Source: Bugulina stolonifera
Lineage: Eukaryota; Bryozoa; Gymnolaemata; Cheilostomatida; Bugulidae
DNA length: 64,000 nt
Direction: 5' to 3'
NCBI GenBank assembly: GCA_935421135.1
Contig: OW285197.1
Location: 1,739,068 to 1,803,067, forward strand
Part shown: piece after piece, positions 62,660 to 64,000 of the stretch
Layout: the number at the start of each line of letters is the position of its first letter
Position numbering within the stretch: the stretch's first letter is position 1
Notes under the pieces: model-generated
What the model saw: the letters and a program-made list of their open reading frames with translations, nothing else
Told to the model about the DNA's origin: nothing
The model's database searches: none
Made by a program: the position numbers and the translations under genes

Positions 62660-64000
62660 TGCTGTGTGATACACGACCATCTGTTGGAATCCCAGAGAGA
62701 AAAGGAGTGTAAACAGATATTCCTCTTCTGCTGGCTTGTGAATACAGGACGTTTCATCAGTCTATACTTTTGGTAAAGGAGTAATAAATGCTGAGTTTAT
62801 TTATTTTCTACTAAGGTGAAGATTGCAATATTGTCTTAATTGTCAATGCTACAAAAGTCATGTACATGTAGCATAGCAGATATGGCAAAAACAAAGCTTG
62901 GCTGTCTTTATCCGCCACTGTCAGTTGTGTAACCTTACCTTCTGCTCTCTAGTGTTTATTGCCTCTCCAGAAATCTCAGTTATCTGGAGAGAGTTTGAAG
63001 AGGGAGAGCACCTGTATAATTCACAGACACTGTGAGTTTGTGATGTGAGAACTTGCAGCAGGTGCTTACATATAAACAGAATTCTAACGAGTCAAAAATA
63101 TGCCATCAACCTTTTTTATTTTCATTTGTGAATTTTTGCTAGAAGTTTAGAGGTGTGCATCTAGATATTGTAACCCCTATTAACCTAGCTGTAATGCAAT
63201 CTACACTACATCTACAAGACTAGTGTTAGAAAAACATAATTATGTAGGTGACCTCCATCTGGTCTTAATTGTCACATCACACTAGGCCTGCACCGGTGTT
63301 GCCTCCCCACTGATATTCGGTTTTTGGGGTGGTGGTAATCAAACACCGGTTGACACCGGTTCTCTTGTGCCTAGTCTCATTCGGTGTCAACCGATGCAAA
63401 ATTTGGATCGATCTACCGAACCGCACCGTACCCCTTGATCCTGGTCTCAAGCGGTGTTAGACGGTGTAAACTTTGGTTCGATATACCGGATCGAACCGGT
63501 CCAGGAGCTAGTTCGCCTAATAGAGTTGTCCCATCATGACCGTTCAATACAAGGGAACAAAAATCCTCAACACTTTCTTACAACATGAGTTCATGTCAAT
63601 CATTGTTTATTTTATTTTCAGATATGGTAGGCAGACAGGGCTTCATTAAAACATAGTATATGTATATTATTTTTATTTAAGTGGCTATTGGGTTAATGAA
63701 AGTAATCAGTGCTTACTCCTACTCCAAGATTTTGTATTTGCCCATGTAGTCTAGCGAGTCTTAAGTTGCATTGGGCGTATTTTATATAATTTTAATAAAT
63801 ATATTAAATATATAAACATGAGGCTTGACACACACCCAACCGACTACATATAATTTATTAGATTTATTACTGATTGTGACCAAATTACAGAAGAAAAACA
63901 GCAAGCATTGTTTCCACCACACTCGCACCATTGACACAAAGATAACAAATTTAAAGTTACGTGGGCTAACTTCATATCACAAGAGAAAGAAGAAACGCTA
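62660..64000. other. Upstream flank of the protease gene, no exon recognised
   Basis: Mostly AT-rich. A GC-richer block at 63283-63505 contains two diverged ~75-bp tandem segments with CACCGGTT, GGATCGATCTACCGAACCG and GGTTCGATATACCGGATCG motifs. No gene seen. Confidence 0.5.

Overview
This is eukaryotic, animal nuclear DNA. It is AT-rich and intron-dense, all inferred introns are GT-AG, and it is loaded with minisatellites and decayed transposons. No prokaryotic operons, rRNA, true tRNA genes or CRISPR were seen. The genes are metazoan types: a NOS1AP/CAPON-like PTB adaptor, a GFI1/Senseless zinc-finger repressor and a secreted chymotrypsin-fold protease. The compact genes, lack of methylated-vertebrate character and very frequent TACATGTA-type palindromes suggest an invertebrate, possibly an early-branching one such as a sponge. 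That placement is a guess.

Layout. (1) 1-1996 (+): the last four coding exons of an unrecognised gene with an acidic C-terminus ending in KDEL. (2) 1997-6400: intergenic, with a hAT/Buster-type transposon relic (3070-4435, perfect 8-bp target duplication), an inverted tRNA-derived SINE pair and two minisatellites. (3) 6401-28022 (+): a NOS1AP-like gene. Seventeen exons from 14702 to 28022 encode a PTB domain, a coiled coil and a long Ser/Thr-rich tail. Three exons at 6401-8014 are in phase with it and probably form an N-terminal extension. Introns carry many minisatellites, an antisense LINE fragment, a SINE and two copies of one MITE. (4) 28023-35714: a 21-bp minisatellite probably in the 3' UTR, two LTR-like cassettes, a SINE and otherwise non-coding DNA. 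(5) 35715-47017 (+): GFI1-like gene, seven exons, six C2H2 fingers, and an N-terminal SNAG/eh1-like motif in a distant first exon. (6) 47018-58125: non-coding, with a 2.5-kb 26-bp minisatellite, a P-element-like THAP transposon relic (perfect 8-bp target duplication), an orphan exon-like ORF and another LTR-like cassette. (7) 58126-62596 (-): a seven-exon secreted serine protease with an N-terminal six-cysteine module. (8) 62597-64000: its promoter side and non-coding DNA.

The most unusual signal is that tandem repeats in several introns of three genes contain the splice site itself. Examples are the 80-bp repeat at 1041-1275, the 20-bp repeat at 18069-18310, the 50-bp repeat at 26161-26432, the ~20-bp repeat at 44960-45043, and two-copy donor duplications at 22990/23100 and 25664/25700. 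Real exon junctions are thus followed or preceded by rows of near-identical decoy junctions. The genes are not obviously functionally linked; all exon models come from reading frames and splice signals only.
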